Shown here: piece after piece, positions 62,721-64,000 of the stretch | Layout: every line of letters begins with the position of its first letter | Numbering within the stretch: position 1 is the first letter of the stretch | Assembly (NCBI GenBank): GCA_964423205.1 | Contig: CAYRDX010000001.1 | Coordinates: forward strand, 1 to 64,000 | Length of the DNA stretch: 64,000 bases | Source: UBA6168 sp964423205 | Lineage (GTDB): Bacteria; Bacteroidota; Bacteroidia; Chitinophagales; Saprospiraceae | Direction: 5' to 3' | Program-made: the position numbers and the translations under genes | Notes under the pieces: generated by a model | What the model was told of the DNA's origin: nothing | Database searches by the model: none | What the model saw: only the letters and a program-made list of their open reading frames with translations

Positions 62721-62833
62721 AAAACAAACACTATGAACAAACACTATTCTTGGGTTCTTTTGGGAGTGGGTGAGAAAAAGTCCCCCGATTAGGACGGGGG
62801 CTACATAAAAAACAAAAACTATGAACAAACACT
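62721..62833 (+). repeat. Direct repeat with two short reading frames and a hairpin between
   Basis: A 25-base unit (core CTATGAACAAACACT) occurs at 62721-62745 and 62809-62833, 24 of 25 identical. Each copy contains an ATG beginning MNKH: the first opens MNKHYSWVLLGVGEKKSPD then stops, the second MNKHSPYILCEIGMGNLTQS and runs about 50 codons. Between them is a hairpin CCCCCG/CGGGGG (62782-62800). Whether the small frames are translated is not known. Confidence 0.5.
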
Positions 62834-63286
62834 CACCCTATATCTTGTGTGAAATCGGGATGGGTAATTTAACGCAGTCCCTTTTTCACAGTTTCATTTC
62901 TATACCAAGTATTTCAATTGATTTATCGAGGTCACTTATACTAAAAAAATCAATTTAGTCTTTTTTACATCTTTCAACAATAATGCCAAGAATTCACTAT
63001 TCTAACCATTACACTTGCTCAACTTACTTAATGAGTACCTTTCAACTATACAACAAAATTGTTAATAACTGTATTTTAATCAATACTTAGCCAGCAGTGA
63101 CATTTTACTAACTGGAGAAAGGTGGGAGTCATAAAAGTGTTCAATGGAAGTAGTTGTGCAAATACATCTGGACTAGGCTCTTAAGCCTGATGATTAATAC
63201 TATTATCAACCCACATATGTGACAATCTGATTAAAGTATTTGTATGGGTTTTATTTTTTGTCGGGCACTATTCCATTTTTGCAGAG

Positions 63287-63319
63287 TTGAGTATTTAAAA
63301 CATTTTTATCCTAATTTTG
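63287..63319 (+). promoter_or_regulatory. Probable promoter of the thioredoxin-like gene
   Basis: TTG at 63287-63289, spacer of 22 bases, TAATTTTG at 63312-63319 (TAnnTTTG), 45 bases before the ATG. Confidence 0.6.
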
Positions 63320-63363
63320 TCTAAATAAATTCTGGAAAATTTTTTAACACAAAATCTCTTCAA

Positions 63364-64000
63364 ATGAAAAAGAACTATTCGGTCATTCCTTTCCTGGCTT
63401 TATTGGCAGGTTTCCTTCTTTTCATCGGTTTCAAAAATTCATCAGAAAGTCCTGTGGAAAATACCGGGCTACAAGTCGGACAAACCGCTCCGGACTTCAA
63501 CTTAAAAAACATTGATGGCAGTATGGTATCCCTAGCAAGCGTGAACAAGTCATATTCAGGTAAACTTGAAGGATACATTGTCATTTTTACCTGCAATACC
63601 TGCCCCTGGGCAGTTATGTATGAAGACCGCATCATTGAGTTACACAACACTTATGCTCCAAAGGGCTGGCCGGTTATCGCCATTCAGCCCAATGATGTAG
63701 AGCTAAAACCCGGCGATAGTTTCGAAGAAATGAAAGTTCGTGCCAAAGACAAAGGATTTCCATTTGCCTATCTTTTGGATGATAAGCAAGAAGTATTTCC
63801 GGCTTATGGAGCAACCAGAACTCCACATGTTTACCTGTTGGACAAGTCTAAAAAGATCAGATACATTGGAGCCATTGACAATAATCCGCAGGATGCAGAT
63901 GCCGCTTCAGAAAAATATGTTGAAAGCGCTATTACTTCAGTAGTTGCTGGTAAAAGTCCCCAGCCAGATTTTACAAAAGCTGTAGGTTGTACAATCAAAT
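63364..64000 (+). CDS. Thioredoxin-like (AhpC/TSA-type) exported protein, cut by the window end
   Basis: 212 codons are visible, open at the end. Signal peptide or anchor (VIPFLALLAGFLLFIGF), then VGQTAPDFNLKNIDGSMVSL and IVIFTCNTCPWAVMYEDRII with a CNTC pair, followed by TRTPHVYLLDKSKK (cis-Pro). The NTCPW form is typical of thioredoxin-family proteins annotated as redoxin or peroxiredoxin-like. Function as a thiol oxidoreductase in the periplasm is likely. Confidence 0.88.
   Translation, partial: MKKNYSVIPFLALLAGFLLFIGFKNSSESPVENTGLQVGQTAPDFNLKNIDGSMVSLASVNKSYSGKLEGYIVIFTCNTCPWAVMYEDRIIELHNTYAPKGWPVIAIQPNDVELKPGDSFEEMKVRAKDKGFPFAYLLDDKQEVFPAYGATRTPHVYLLDKSKKIRYIGAIDNNPQDADAASEKYVESAITSVVAGKSPQPDFTKAVGCTIK

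Larger units (their letters stand above)
62532..63363. other. Long intergenic region with terminator, repeats and two small reading frames
   Basis: 832 bases with no conventional gene. It holds the terminator below, hairpins, and a duplicated leader-like sequence; 62840-63280 is AT-rich without a feature I can identify. Confidence 0.6.

Noticed and set aside
1..64000. CRISPR arrays, prophage or conjugative genes
   Set aside because: I found no regularly spaced repeats, phage structural proteins, integrase or transfer genes; the only mobile-element trace is the IS630 remnant.

Overview
The window is chromosomal DNA from a member of the Bacteroidota. Lineage markers are a DUF5916 outer-membrane protein, a Porin_10-type porin, DUF4199/DUF6427/DUF5606/DUF6249 proteins, BatD, LytTR two-component genes, and -7 boxes of the form TAnnTTTG (clear at the tRNA-Val, rpmH, recR and mvaD starts). 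GC is moderate to low. A mevalonate-pathway gene and a CarH/crtI carotenoid locus would fit a saprospirian or flavobacterial-type lineage, but I cannot name a genus from the sequence. Most genes are chromosomal housekeeping or accessory genes; I see no prophage, CRISPR array or conjugative element.

Layout. 0-5 kb: a broken PiT phosphate transporter, then a large cyclase-cyclase-ATPase-TPR protein with a CYTH protein downstream. 5-13 kb: DUF5916 barrel, membrane proteins, a 1-kb intergenic array of repeats and hairpins, an arginase-fold protein and an OmpA protein. 13-28 kb: pyruvate dehydrogenase E2, recR, a glycosyltransferase fusion, a porin, a LytS/LytTR pair, a Spy-like protein beside an outer-membrane receptor, recG. 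28-34 kb: a GMC dehydrogenase with its small subunit, tRNA-Val, batD, lysoplasmalogenase. 34.2-34.8 kb: a GC-rich stretch without plausible proteins that looks like a large structured RNA on the minus strand with its own intrinsic terminator. 35-43 kb: PIF1-like helicase, a frameshifted HNH endonuclease with its small partner, and a set of VOC, AHSA1 and DUF1801 proteins with a Uma2 nuclease. 44-48 kb: an ECF sigma factor and an intact CarH-type B12 photoreceptor regulator, followed by a ruined phytoene desaturase gene and a ruined IS630 transposase. 48-64 kb: an HD protein, scpB, a glucan-phosphorylase-like protein, hemJ, two TlpA-like proteins, mvaD, rlmB, an NlpC/P60 peptidase, a nitrilase-family amidase, rplY, rpmH, a YgjP-like protease, an EamA transporter, a TPR protein and a thioredoxin-like protein cut by the window end.

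The window shows gene decay at several loci (pit, crtI, the IS630 transposase and the HNH gene). Two of the lesions lie in C or G homopolymer runs and could be sequencing errors; the crtI and IS630 damage is too extensive for that. Short GC-rich perfect or near-perfect palindromes recur between genes, and one of them has inserted twice into the dead transposase. The points most worth follow-up are the 34.2-34.8 kb RNA candidate, the 9.3-9.8 kb repeat-plus-hairpin array, the transposase-disrupting palindromes, the CarH regulator that has lost its desaturase target, and a bacterial protein with the domain order of animal soluble adenylyl cyclase.
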